A stretch of DNA of 32,732 nt from Pleurobrachia bachei (taxonomy: Eukaryota; Ctenophora; Tentaculata; Cydippida; Pleurobrachiidae): NCBI GenBank assembly GCA_000695325.1, contig AVPN01000729.1, positions 1-32,732 of the forward strand. The letters are read 5' to 3'. Of this stretch, positions 10,587-20,294 are shown piece after piece. The notes under the pieces were generated by a model, which saw only the letters and a list, made by a program, of their open reading frames with translations, was not told the origin of the DNA and made no database searches. Position 1 is the stretch's first letter. The number at the start of each line of letters is the position of its first letter. The position numbers were made by a program, and so were the translations under genes.

Positions 10587-11255
10587 CTAATTCTCCTTCT
10601 CAAAGAATTCCTTGCTCTCGTCAACGCCAGGTTTGATGGTGGCCTTGCCCGGACTCCAATTAGCTGGGCACACCTCCCCGTTCTCCTCCACAAATTGGAT
10701 AGCCTGGAGGGTCCTCATCGTCTCATCCACACTTCTCCCAATGGGCAGATCGTTAATGGTGATATGCCTTACATTCCCAGCAGGATCAATAATGAACAAA
10801 CCCCTCAGAGCGATGCCAACTGGCTCTAATAGGACTCCGTAGTTCTTAGCAATACTCTTATCCAGATCAGCCAAGATGGGGATCTTCATTTCTCCTAGAC
10901 CACCCTCCTTCCGGCTCTGTTGGGTCCAAGCCAAGTGAGAGAAGTGAGAGTCCACGGAGCATGCGAGGAGTTGGCAGTTAGCAGCCTCGAAATCAGCAGC
11001 ACGATCAGAGAAAGCGGTGATCTCAGTGGGGCACACAAAAGTCCAATCAAGGGGGTAGAAGAAAAGGCACACATATTTTCCCTTGTAATCAGACAGGGCA
11101 ACCTCCTTGAACCCTCCATCTACCACAGCTTGGCATTTGAAGTCAGGAGCGGGGCTCGCCACGGATGCGACATGCCGGGAGAGGCGTGGGATCAGGGTGG
11201 ACTTGGGAGCGGTGGTGATGAGTCGGGCACCTGCTCGGGCCAGTGAGCTAAACAT
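10587..11255 (-). CDS. PRDX3: Mitochondrial typical 2-Cys peroxiredoxin (PRDX3-like), copy 1
   Basis: This enzyme reduces hydrogen peroxide and organic peroxides using thioredoxin. It is a single exon of 222 codons. Residues 1 to about 35 are rich in Arg, Ser and Ala with no acidic residue, as in a mitochondrial targeting peptide. The peroxidatic cysteine is C75 in the P-x3-T-x2-C motif ([11 protein letters not shown]) and the resolving cysteine is C196 in GEVCPANW. R151 of the active site is present. The GGLG motif (118-121) of sensitive, overoxidation-prone enzymes is present, while the usual C-terminal YF pair is FF (217-218). The frame stays open upstream to 11498, but homology starts at MFSSLARAG, and the copy at 15094 lacks that extension, so the internal ATG is chosen. 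Lack of introns in an intron-rich neighbourhood is notable. Confidence 0.93.
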   Translation of the reverse strand: MFSSLARAGARLITTAPKSTLIPRLSRHVASVASPAPDFKCQAVVDGGFKEVALSDYKGKYVCLFFYPLDWTFVCPTEITAFSDRAADFEAANCQLLACSVDSHFSHLAWTQQSRKEGGLGEMKIPILADLDKSIAKNYGVLLEPVGIALRGLFIIDPAGNVRHITINDLPIGRSVDETMRTLQAIQFVEENGEVCPANWSPGKATIKPGVDESKEFFEKEN

Positions 11256-11776
11256 GGTCGGGAGAGAGAGAGCTAGAGAGGGAGAGAGGTGTTGGTTAGT
11301 GGTGGTTAAAGAGAGGGAGAGGTGGTGGTTAGTGGTGACTGTAGGGAGATTGCACGATATCAAAGATGTATCAGGGGGACAAAGAAACACGGATAGCTCA
11401 GTAAAAATATAACGTGATAAAATAAATAGCAAACGATTAAAAGATTGCTCGCTAAAGCGAGAGAGCGGGAGGGGGGGTAGGGGAGATTTGTCTCTCACAC
11501 ATTTAATGGCAGTGATAAATAGCTCCTTTTAGTAACGCGACAGATATAAGAGAACTATAAAAGTCGAGTGGTGAGAGTTACATGGATCTAGCTAAAAGGG
11601 CGAGAGTTTGGTATGCATGTTTTACTCAAGGAAAGGAATAGGGCAATGGGAAGGCAATTCTTTATCGAATAGGCTCATGTAACATGATATTCTTATGCAT
11701 GACGTAGCAGGTCTTCTCTCCAGTTATACGAGACAAATATCCAAAAGTCCCACTTTTGAGTCTGATGTCCTCTGAA

Positions 11777-13132
11777 CTAAGCCATCACTTCAGCGTCTCC
11801 TCCCTCCTCTTCGACTCCTCGAATGTAGAGTACATTGTTACACCTGCACAGGGAGAGTACAGGTTAAGTAGAGTTGTATGGAAATACCGGAAAAAATGTG
11901 AAAAATACTTCACAACCCTACAAATGGATTCAATAGAATTTACGCCTAGTCTAACATTTCCATGTATCTGTACCACGTCAATAGTAGACCGCACCTTAAA
12001 ATTATCCCATATTAGCGGCTACTTTGGTTTTACAATGCTAAAGAATATAATATGATCCCTCCAAAAAATAACCTGATCAGAACCTCTCCTAGGTTTCCCT
12101 CCAAAACTAACCTGATAAGAACCTCTCCCAGATTTCCCGCCAAAATTAACCTGATCAGAACCTCTCCTAGGTTTCCCGCCAAAACTAACCTGATCACAAC
12201 CTCTCCCAGGTTTCCCGCCAAAGCTAACCTGATAAGAACCTCTCCCAGGCTTCCCTCCAAAACTAACCTGATAAGAACCTCTCCCTGGTTTCCCGCCAAT
12301 CTAACCTAATAAGAACCTCTCCAAGGTTTCCCGCCGAAACTAATCTGATTAGAACCTCTCCCAGGTTTCCTGCCAAAACTAACCTGATTAGAACCTCTCC
12401 CAGGTTTCCCGCCAAAACTAACCTGATAAGAACCTCTCCCAGGTTTCCGGCAAGACTAACCTGATCAGAACCTCTCCTAGGTTTCCGGCTAAAACTAACC
12501 TGATAAGAACCTCTCCCAGGTTTCCCGCCGAAACTAACCTGATAAGAACCTCTCCCAGGTTTCCGGCAAGAGCTCCATCAATGTATTCCTCAGTGTTTGC
12601 CAGGTTCAGGTTCATGTAACTGTCAACAGAGATCAGATAACCTTAAAAAAAGTCACGGGTTACTCTTTCAAATATATATCAAGGAATTGATTCTAGGATA
12701 TACATATTATAATTGTTATAATCCCATCATCCTAAAGACCAAGTAATCGAAGACTAAGGACAAGGAACTACGTGTAACTCATGTGTTCCGTTCAACATAA
12801 CTGTAATACTCAAGCGAAGACCGCACAGAATCAGCATCTAGCGTGTATTTAACATTTCGTATGCATTGCATATTATTTCAAATGTACTCTACCACTTTCT
12901 TGGCCGATCTCATTATATTTGATCGTCTGCATGGACTCAATTCCCTATTACATAGTTCATTTGGCAACAAATGACACTTGTGTATTATTATGTTTGTTTG
13001 TCTGTTTGATTGTTGGTTTGTTCCGGTTTGTTACCTTTGTATTCCATTCCCCACTTCAGTTTCACCATAGACGGGCTTGCCAGTGAGGGCACTCAGGAAG
13101 GGCTTGGGGTTCATTGGCAGAGCGGTAGACAT
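11777..13132 (-). pseudogene. SNRPF: Small nuclear ribonucleoprotein Sm F, copy 1, with +1 frameshift in exon 1
   Basis: Sm F is one of the seven proteins of the Sm ring on spliceosomal snRNAs. Exons are 13132-13035 (98 nt), 12641-12539 (103 nt) and 11843-11777 (67 nt). Exon 1 begins [20 protein letters not shown], then one extra base compared with copy 2 (in the CCATAGACGGGC region near 13068) throws the frame. Exon 2 ([19 protein letters not shown] ... GNLGEVLIR) and exon 3 ([15 protein letters not shown]) are intact. Intron 2 is the expanded minisatellite. Copy 2 is intact, so this is either a decaying duplicate, an allelic variant or a base-call error. Confidence 0.8.
12060..12539 (-). 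repeat. 39-bp minisatellite seeded by SNRPF exon 2/intron 2 boundary, copy 1
   Basis: About twelve head-to-tail units of 38-40 bp fill the start of intron 2, directly against the exon. Each sense-strand unit contains the last bases of exon 2 (GGAGAGGTTCTTATCAG) followed by the intron start GTTAGT. Every unit therefore carries a good 5' splice site and, when in frame, encodes [13 protein letters not shown]. The true exon end is the thirteenth unit. Two units nearest the exon remain in frame before a 38-bp unit breaks it. Confidence 0.9.
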
Positions 13133-13548
13133 GACTGAGTGTTTTTGTTGGAGGCTAGAAACGGGCGTTTAGGGTTAGTTGAGGTCGGAGAAGGTGGTAG
13201 TAGAGACGTTCAGAGTTAGTTTGGTTATCAACTACCGGCAATCAGAAAGTAGGCGGGTGTATTACGGGTGCTGTACCAAGGGTTAGTTGGATACACGATA
13301 CAGTTGAGGGAGTAGAAAAACAAACCGTAGTGTTATCAGAAAGGAACATTAATCAATATTTACATAAATCGAATTGATAAAAACATAAGAAAACGTTAAG
13401 AACACAATAATTGTGTCATGCTGAATCGGGCGAGTCAGACCAACAGAAAAATTGCCATTGAGTTAGACTACCATTCGTGCGCCCCTCCCTATAGAAATGT
13501 AGAGGGAGGGTTAGAACATAACAGCAGAAAGGAGATATTTGATGTTTT

Positions 13549-14207
13549 TCAAGAGCTGTGAAGTTGGTGAAGGGGAGTAGTAAGGCCGGATAAAAAGTCA
13601 CGTGCCACAGCCACAACATCCTTTTTATCTCGTGTTACAGAGTGCACATATGCCTTCATCTGTTGCATCACAATAGGGTTATCAAATAGTAACCGCTGTG
13701 CCTGAAACACATGACGTGTTATTAGACAGATATTTTAAGAGCTTTTTCCTCCCGGTACCCGGAGCAGCAGTAAAATTCTGTTAAAATGAACTTCCTCCGA
13801 ACTTGGCTATGTATTTACCTGTTGATAAGCTCTTCGTGTGGTGGCTAGTATGCTATCAGTGTGAGATAAAGAAGGGAGGATCCCACTGCTACTCAGCTGT
13901 GCCAATACTCCCAGATACATCAGGCAGAATATCTTATCTGTCTTGTATCCTAGAAATTGTGATTGATAGTCTCAAAATAACACCAAGTGTTTGTTCCCAC
14001 TGATATCTTTTACGTACGACACGAATTAATCACCCTTTTATATACAGTAAAAACTAAAACGTGTCAAAAATGCCTAAAAAGTAGACCATTCTCCAGTACC
14101 TGAGAAGTGAGCATCACTCTTGGTGGCTGTACTGGGTGGCTGTTGCAGTAGCATGAGAGGTCGGGTAACTTGCTCGTGATAAAACTCACACCTAATACCC
14201 ACCTCAC
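13549..14207 (-). pseudogene. Unidentified gene U, exons 2-4, copy 1 (frameshift in exon 2)
   Basis: Exons 14207-14100, 13949-13819 and 13701-13549 parallel copy 2. The last two encode YKTDKIFCLMYLGVLAQLSS and, at the C-terminus, AQRLLFDNPIVMQQ and RDFLSGLTT, then stop. Exon 2 is 108 nt rather than 109, one base short near 14148, so it reads out of frame with the next exon. Product not recognised. No exon 1 is attached on this side, because the duplication ends at about 14288 in a (GA)n tract. Confidence 0.6.
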
Positions 14208-14234
14208 CTGGAGAGAAGGAGAGAGTGGGAGTAG

Positions 14235-14237
<3 letters not shown>

Positions 14238-14281
<44 letters not shown>
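14238..14281. repeat. (GA)n tract at duplication boundary
   Basis: Nearly pure GA repeat just left of where copy 1 of the 4.5-kb unit ends and copy 2 begins. Confidence 0.85.
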
Positions 14282-14285
<4 letters not shown>

Positions 14286-15093
14286 AGGGTGAGAACAAGT
14301 TACAAGGGTGTTTTGAAAAGAAGAAGTGGGATTTAGGGCCTTCTAGGACGAGGTACGATTGTTTTATTTTACAGAAAGAGGGTTCAAATCACAGGGCCAC
14401 GTTGTGAGTTGGGTGAGTTTAACAAGGGTCGCTGGGATTTCTAAAGAAACAGTCATATAATATGACGAAAAGCTAGAACACAACTTTGTGTATCGTCTGT
14501 AGTCTACACGCATAGAAAGAGGGAGAAAAAGGAAAGAATTTAAGTGATAGAAATTATGAGGAACGCCGAGACAATTTAAACTAATCGATTAAATAATTTT
14601 TTTGAAAAATGAACATTTAATGACTTATAAGACGTATATTTTGGAAAGAGAAAAGAGGCATACACAAACACATAGAATAAGTTATACACGCCCACTTCCA
14701 TATAATGTAATTGAATATGTTGTGGCTAAAAGACATACATAAATTCTGTCCTTCTCTCTCTCTCTCTCTCGTGTCCTACCCAGCTCACAACGAAGCCTTT
14801 CTTTTTTCACCACTTTTAAACTTTTCAGTAACAATTAATTTAAACTTTTCGTATGAAATATAAAACCAGCCCAGCTCATTTGAGTTCCTTGCTAGAAACC
14901 GATAAAACACTAGGACATGACCATGTTATACATGACCTCAGACCATATAGTTCCCCAAGATTTATCTATCATCTGGTGATATAACACTTTCTTCCAATTC
15001 TCCAGCCAGAAAATAATCCAATTCATATTCCATGATCTTCCGTATTGTCTCTCAACCAAGTTTATTCCAGACTGATCTAACAATATCCCCCCT

Positions 15094-15762
15094 CTAATTC
15101 TCCTTCTCAAAGAACTCCTTACTCTCGTCAACACCAGGTTTGATGGTAGCCTTGCCCGGACTCCAATTAGCCGGGCACACCTCCCCGTTCTCCTCGACAA
15201 ATTGTATAGCCTGGAGGGTCCTCATCGTCTCGTCCACACTCCTCCCAATGGGCAGATCGTTAACGGTGATATGCCTCACATTCCCAGCAGGATCAATAAT
15301 GAACAGCCCCCTCAGGGCGATGCCAACTGGTTCCAACAGGACTCCGTAGTTCTTAGCAATACTCTTATCAAGATCAGCCAAGATGGGGATCTTCATTTCT
15401 CCTAGACCACCCTCCTTTCGGCTCTGCTGGGTCCATGCCAGGTGAGAGAAGTGGGAGTCCACGGAGCATGCCAGTAGTTGGCAGTTAGCAGCCTCGAAAT
15501 CAGCAGCACGATCAGAGAAAGCGGTGATCTCAGTTGGGCACACAAAGGTCCAATCAAGGGGGTAGAAGAACAAGCACACGTACTTTCCCTTGTAATCAGA
15601 TAGAGCTACCTCCTTAAATCCTCCATCTACCACAGCTTGGCATTTGAATTCAGGAGCGGGGCTGGCCACGGATGCGACATGCCGGGAGAGGCGTGGGATC
15701 AGGGTGGACTTGGGAGCGGTGGTGATGAGTCGGGCACCTGCTCGGGCCAGTGAGCTAAACAT
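15094..15762 (-). CDS. PRDX3: Mitochondrial typical 2-Cys peroxiredoxin (PRDX3-like), copy 2
   Basis: The 222-residue, single-exon frame differs from copy 1 by two conservative residues: E for D at 38 and V for I at 167. The DNA differs at many third codon positions. C75, C196, R151 and the GGLG motif are unchanged, and the targeting-peptide region is identical. Upstream of the ATG the long open extension seen in copy 1 is absent, supporting MFSSLARAG as the start. The pattern of mostly synonymous change shows purifying selection on both copies. That holds equally for paralogues and for two alleles of one gene. SNRPF copy 2 lies about 0.5 kb upstream on the same strand. Confidence 0.93.
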   Translation of the reverse strand: MFSSLARAGARLITTAPKSTLIPRLSRHVASVASPAPEFKCQAVVDGGFKEVALSDYKGKYVCLFFYPLDWTFVCPTEITAFSDRAADFEAANCQLLACSVDSHFSHLAWTQQSRKEGGLGEMKIPILADLDKSIAKNYGVLLEPVGIALRGLFIIDPAGNVRHITVNDLPIGRSVDETMRTLQAIQFVEENGEVCPANWSPGKATIKPGVDESKEFFEKEN

Positions 15763-16285
15763 GGTCGGGAGAGAGAGAGCTAGAGAGGGAGAGAGGTGTT
15801 GGTTAGTGGTGGTTAAAGAGAGGGAGAGGTGGTGGTTAGTGGTGACTGTAGAGTGTAGGGAGATTGCACGATATCAAAGATGTATCAGGGGGACAAAGAA
15901 ACGCGGAGAGCTCAGTAAAAATATAACGTGATAAAATAAATAGCAAACGATTAAAAGATTGCTCGCTAAAGCGAGAGTGGGGGAGAGGGAGAATGGTCTC
16001 TCACACATTTAATGGCCGTGATAAATAGCTCCTTTTAGTAAAGCGACAGATATAAGAGAACTATAAAAGTCGAGTGGTGAGAGTTACATGGATCTAGCTA
16101 AAAGGGCGAGAGTTTGGTATGCATGTTTTACTCAAGGAAAGGAATAGGGCAATGGGAAGGCAATTCTTTATCGAATAGGCTCATGTAACATGATATTCTT
16201 ATGCATGACGTAGCAGGTCTTCTCTCCAGTTATATACGAGACAAATATCCAAAAGTCCCACTTTTGATTCTGATTTTCATCTGAG

Positions 16286-17555
16286 TTAAGCCATCACTTC
16301 AGCGTCACCTCCCTCTTCCTCGACTCCTCGAATGTAGAGTACATTGTTACACCTGCACAGGGAAAATATAGGTTATTGGTTAAATTATGTATAGTGGGTG
16401 TATAGTACAGTAGAAAAAACAGGACGAAAAAAGAAAAATACTTCATAACCCTACAAATGGGTTGAATAGAATTCACGCCAAGTCTAACATTCCCATCTTT
16501 TTGTATCACGTCAATTATTGTAGACCACTCCTTAAAATTATCCCATATTAGCGACTACTTTGGTTTTACAATAAAAGAATAAATGATCCCTCCAAAAAAA
16601 CTAACCTGATTAGAACCTCTCCCAGGTTTCCCGCCAAAACTAACCTGATAAGAACCTCTCCCAGGTTTTCCGCCAAAACTAACCTGATAAGAACCTCTCC
16701 CAGGTTTCCCACCAAAACTAACCTGATCAGAACCTCTCCCAGGTTTCCCGTCAAAACTAACCTGATAAGAACCTCTCCTAGGTTTCCCGCCAAAACTAAC
16801 CTGATCAGAACCTCTCCCAGGTTTCCCGCCAAAACTAACCTGATAAGAACCTCTCCTAGTTTCCCGCCAAAGCTAACCTGATAAGAACCTCTCCCAGGTT
16901 TCCCACCAAAACTAACCTGATAAGAATCTCTCCTAAGTTTCCCGCCAAAACTAACCTGATAAGAACCTCTCCCAGGTTTCCGGCAAGAGCTCCATCGATG
17001 TATTCCTCAGTGTTTGCCAGGTTCAGGTTCATGTAACTGTCAACAGAGATCAGATAACCTTAAAAAAAGTCACGGGTTTAGGGTTACTCTTTCAAATATA
17101 TATCAAGGAATTGATTCTAGGATATACATATTATAATTGTTATAATCCCATCATCCTAAAGACCAAGTAATCGAAGACTAAGGACAAGGAACTACGTGTA
17201 ACTCATGTGTTCCGTTCAACATAGCTATACTACTCAAGTGTAGGCCGCACAGAATCAGCATCTAGCGTGTATTTAACATTTCGTATGCATTACATATTAT
17301 TTCAAATGTACTCTACCACTTTCTTGGCCGATCTCATTATATTTGATCGTCTGCATGGACTCAATTCCCTATGCCATAGTTCGTTTGGCAACAAATGACA
17401 CTTGTGTATTATTATGTTTGTTTGTCTGTTTGTTTGTTGGTTTGTTCCGGTTTGTTACCTTTGTATTCCATTCCCCACTTCAGTTTCACCATAACGGGCT
17501 TGCCAGTGAGGGCACTCAGGAAGGGCTTGGGGTTCATGGGCAGAGCGGTAGACAT
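16286..17555 (-). CDS. SNRPF: Small nuclear ribonucleoprotein Sm F, copy 2, intact
   Basis: A core spliceosomal protein; Sm F joins the heptameric ring that binds the Sm site of U1, U2, U4 and U5 snRNAs. Exons 17555-17459 (97 nt), 17058-16956 (103 nt) and 16352-16286 (67 nt) join to 88 codons plus stop (human 86). The Sm1 motif spans exons 1 and 2 ([20 protein letters not shown] then [11 protein letters not shown]). The Sm2 motif crosses the exon 2/3 junction (GEVLIR then CNNVLYIRG), with an arginine codon split AG/G. Intron 2 holds the 39-bp minisatellite that repeats GEVLIR and its splice donor. If a donor one or two units farther on were used, 13 or 26 residues would be added in frame within the Sm2 motif. 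Confidence 0.92.
16590..16955 (-). repeat. 39-bp minisatellite seeded by SNRPF exon 2/intron 2 boundary, copy 2
   Basis: About nine units of 38-39 bp lie before the exon copy, fewer than in copy 1. Units differ by single substitutions and the arrays do not match one to one. The array has therefore changed length since the two copies separated. Confidence 0.9.
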
Positions 17556-17969
17556 GACTGAGTATTTTGGTTGGAGGCTAGAAACGGGCGTTTAGGGTTA
17601 GTTGAGGTCGGAGAAGGTGGTAGTAGAGACGTTTAGAGTTAGTTTTGTTACCAACTACCGGCAATCAGAAAGTAGGCGGGTGTATTACGGCCTACGGGTG
17701 CTGTACCAAGGATACACGATACAGTTGAGGGAGTAGAAAAACAAACCGTAGTGTTATCAGAAAGGAACATTAATCAATATTTACATAAATCGAATTGATA
17801 AAAACATAAGAAAACGTTAAGAACACAATAATTGTGTCATGCTGAATCGGGCAAGTCAGACCAACAGAAAGGTTGCCATTGAGTGAGACTACCATTCGTG
17901 CGCCCCTCCCTATAGAAATGTAGAGGGAGGGTTAGAACATAACAGCAGAAAGGATATATTTGATGTTTT

Positions 17970-18633
17970 TCAAGAGCTGTTATTAAGTTGGTGAATGGGA
18001 GTAGTTAGACCGGATAAAAAGTCACGTGCCACAGCCGCAACATCCTTCTTATCACGTGTTACAGAGTGCACATATGCCTTCATTTGTTGCATCACAATAG
18101 GGTTGTCAAATAGTAACCGCTGTGCCTGAAACACGTTATTTAGATTATCTAGGGGGGGTCTAAATAGATACTGTTAAAGCTTGTAGAGCCTGACGCTCAC
18201 AGTCTTAAAACTCCTGGAACCCGATTCTAAGGGTGTTAAACCGAACTTTGCAATGTAATTACCTGCTGATAGGCTCGTCGTGTGGTTGCCAGTATGCTAT
18301 CAGTGTGAGATAAAGAAGGGAGGATTTCACTGCTACTCAGTTGTGCCAATGCTCCCAGATATATCAAACAGAATATCTTATCTGTTTTGTATCCTGGAAA
18401 TTGTTGATAGTTAGTCTCCAAACAGCATTGTTTCTTATTTCCATTGATATCTCACAGTACGACACAAAATAATCACCCTTTTATACAGAAAACTTGTCAA
18501 AAATGGCCAGTACCTGTCCAGTACCTGAGAAGTGTGCATCACTCTTGGTAGCTGCAGAACTGGGTTGTTGCAGTAGGAATGAGAGGTCGGGTAACTTGCT
18601 CGTGATAAAACTCACACCTAATACCCACCTCAC
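17970..18633 (-). CDS. Unidentified gene U, exons 2-4, copy 2 (in frame)
   Basis: Exons 18633-18525 (109 nt), 18393-18263 (131 nt) and 18125-17970 (156 nt) join in frame with consensus GT-AG sites. The encoded part begins VRWVLGVSFITSKLPDL, continues SDAHFSGYKTDKIFCLIYLG and ILATTRRAYQQ, and ends RDFLSGLTT...NNSS and stop. It is mostly helical-looking, with a hydrophobic stretch around FCLIYLGALAQL. Together with the 38-codon exon 1 form at 22006 it would give about 169 residues. I do not recognise the family. Third-position differences from copy 1 support real coding. The start of the protein is uncertain because the exon 1 next to this copy has a damaged donor. Confidence 0.65.
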
Positions 18634-18654
18634 CTGGAGAGAAGGAGAGAGGGG

Positions 18655-18770
18655 GGAGTAGGAGAGGGAGAGATAGAGAGATAGAGAGATAGAGAGATAC
18701 TCTCTCTCTCTCTCTCTGAGAGAGAGAGAGAGAGAGCGAGAGAGGGAGATAGATAGAGAGAGAGAGGGGA
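18655..18770. repeat. GA/CT simple repeat with internal inversion
   Basis: GA-rich units (GATAGAGA) switch to a CT run (about 18700-18716) and back to GA. This forms a self-complementary simple repeat in an intron of U. A related GA tract lies at 21122-21190 after the gap. Confidence 0.8.
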
Positions 18771-19385
18771 ATTATAGGAGAGGGAGTAAAATAGGAGAGG
18801 GAGAGAGATTAAGTAGTTGAAAATGGGAGAGGGAGATAAAGATTGTGTGATCCGATAAAAAGAGATAGTTTTTGGAAAGGTAAAAAGAGTTAGGAAGAGA
18901 GAAAGTGAGTACAGAGCACCTGGCATTTAAGGCTACCAGTAGAGTGAAATGAGTATGAAATTTACGGGAGGGGCAACAAAGTGCGAGAAAGGGGTGACAT
19001 AATTAAGACGAATGATATTTAGTAGCTTCTTAGTCACGAATAGTCCACAGCTGTTAGAGGTTTTAGTAATAACTGTCTCTATAGTAAAGGACCAGCATGT
19101 CTATATTCTAACTAGTCCCAGTTGTTAATTACCCAGTGCTAGTAGATGTTCAGATGAATTGAGAATTCCACCCAACCAATAAGTTGCGTAGGTATGAAAC
19201 ATGGCTGACAGGAAACCCTCTATGAACGGAAACGGGACGTCCTGAGGAGGATTTTGAGATTAGAGGGGGCGGGGGCGATTAGACACTACAAAAGGTGTTT
19301 GATTAAAAATTCAAAACTCACAAAGTAGAAACTACTGTTACTTTCTCACCTTGAAGTTACATAAAGTATTTGAACTGCCTTCCAG

Positions 19386-19499
19386 ACATATTGATAACGA
19401 GCTAGCAACTTTTTCCCTTTGTGTCATGAACAGACAAACTCCTGCACTCCGTAGTTCATGCTTATTAGACAGGGTCTTAGGTGGTACTGTCACACGCAT
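19386..19499 (-). pseudogene. Gene U exon 1, copy D1 (splice donor altered)
   Basis: The sequence reads AFGMRVTVPPKTLSNKHELR...MTQREK and parallels 22006-21893. After MTQREK the two diverge, and the GT donor seen in the other copy (TTATCG/GTATGT) is here TTATCAATATGT. No obvious replacement donor occurs until GTGAGA near 19350, which would add about 15 residues. The upstream boundary is a possible acceptor (CAG before GCGTTTGG), so the ATG at 19499 may not be the true start. Confidence 0.5.
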
Positions 19500-19846
19500 A
19501 CCAAACGCCTGAAATAAGGTGGTTTTTAGAATTAAACGATTAGGCTTTGACTCATTAAATAATTTGGTTGTTAGATTTAATCGATTGGTAGTTAGTCTTT
19601 GAGTTGAGAGATCTACCCTTTGCACGATCATATTCTTCTTGAGGCCGTCTCAAGATCACTAGCTTTGCAAAGTATAATCATCAGCTCCACCCCAACAATC
19701 TAGATCATTTTCCTGGACCCTCTCAGCAGCCGGCCCCCTCTCACATTTCGTAGAGAATTAGTTGACGTGACGTAAAGTAATTTAAATCCATGCCCTATCG
19801 CACACACATGATTCCATTACATGTGTGTGTCCGGGGCCCTCACAAC

Positions 19847-20294
19847 CAGGGCTGGCTCCAGGGGGGGGGTGCACACCCCCCCAAAATTCTTGGCAGCGAA
19901 GCTGCCAAGGCGGGCCAAGAGTGTCTTAAAACCCCCTTAAAACACTAAAATTTGCTTGGTTTAGTTAAAAATTTCCGGGGGCTTCGCCCCCTGGTCGCAC
20001 ACTAGTGAAAATCATTGATTGTGAGAGAGAGATATTTTAAAGCATTCATAAATCTAGAAAGTAGACGTCACAAATGATTAAAATTACTAGAATTTGCTTG
20101 ATTTAGTTAAAAAATTCCGGGGGCTTCGCCCCCTGGTCCCCCACTAGTGAACATCATTGATTGTGATATTTTAAAGCATTCATAAATCTAGAAAGTAGAC
20201 GTCACAAATGATTAAAATTACTAGAATTTGCTTGATTTAGTTAAAAAATTCCGGGGGCTTCGCCCCCTGGTCCCCCACTAGTGAACATCATTGA
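19847..20294. mobile_element. Hairpin-rich repeat element with tandem 134-142 bp units, running into the gap
   Basis: The flank shared with the duplicate near 22300 ends at CCTCACAAC, exactly where this element starts with CAGGGCTGGCTCCAG. That places an insertion there. A G-run/C-run stem (about 19860-19882) and a perfect stem (CTTGGCAGC...GCTGCCAAG, 19889-19909) follow. Next come units starting at about 19949, 20091 and 20225, each containing the hairpin CCGGGGGCTTCGCCCCCTGG. The last unit runs into Ns, so the array probably continues. The end sequence is reminiscent of non-autonomous hAT-like elements; that assignment is a guess. Confidence 0.6.

Larger units (their letters stand above)
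9772..14288. repeat. 4.5-kb direct duplication (peroxiredoxin, SNRPF, U exons 4-2), copy 1
   Basis: The order and orientation of three loci are repeated at about 14289-18700. Both ends lie in GA-rich sequence, which could have promoted unequal exchange or an assembly join. Coding differences are few; introns and intergenic parts show many small indels. Confidence 0.85.
14289..18700. repeat. 4.5-kb direct duplication (peroxiredoxin, SNRPF, U exons 4-2), copy 2
   Basis: This is the second copy of the unit at 9772-14288. All three loci have open frames here. It continues to the right into U exon 1 at 19499, which copy 1 lacks. Confidence 0.85.

Noticed and set aside
11256-11498. 81-residue N-terminal extension of peroxiredoxin copy 1
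   Set aside because: The extension is low-complexity, absent from copy 2 and not in the family; it is open 5' UTR.
12052-12615. CRISPR-like regular repeats in SNRPF intron 2
   Set aside because: Units are contiguous with no spacers, lie in an animal intron and derive from the adjacent exon end.
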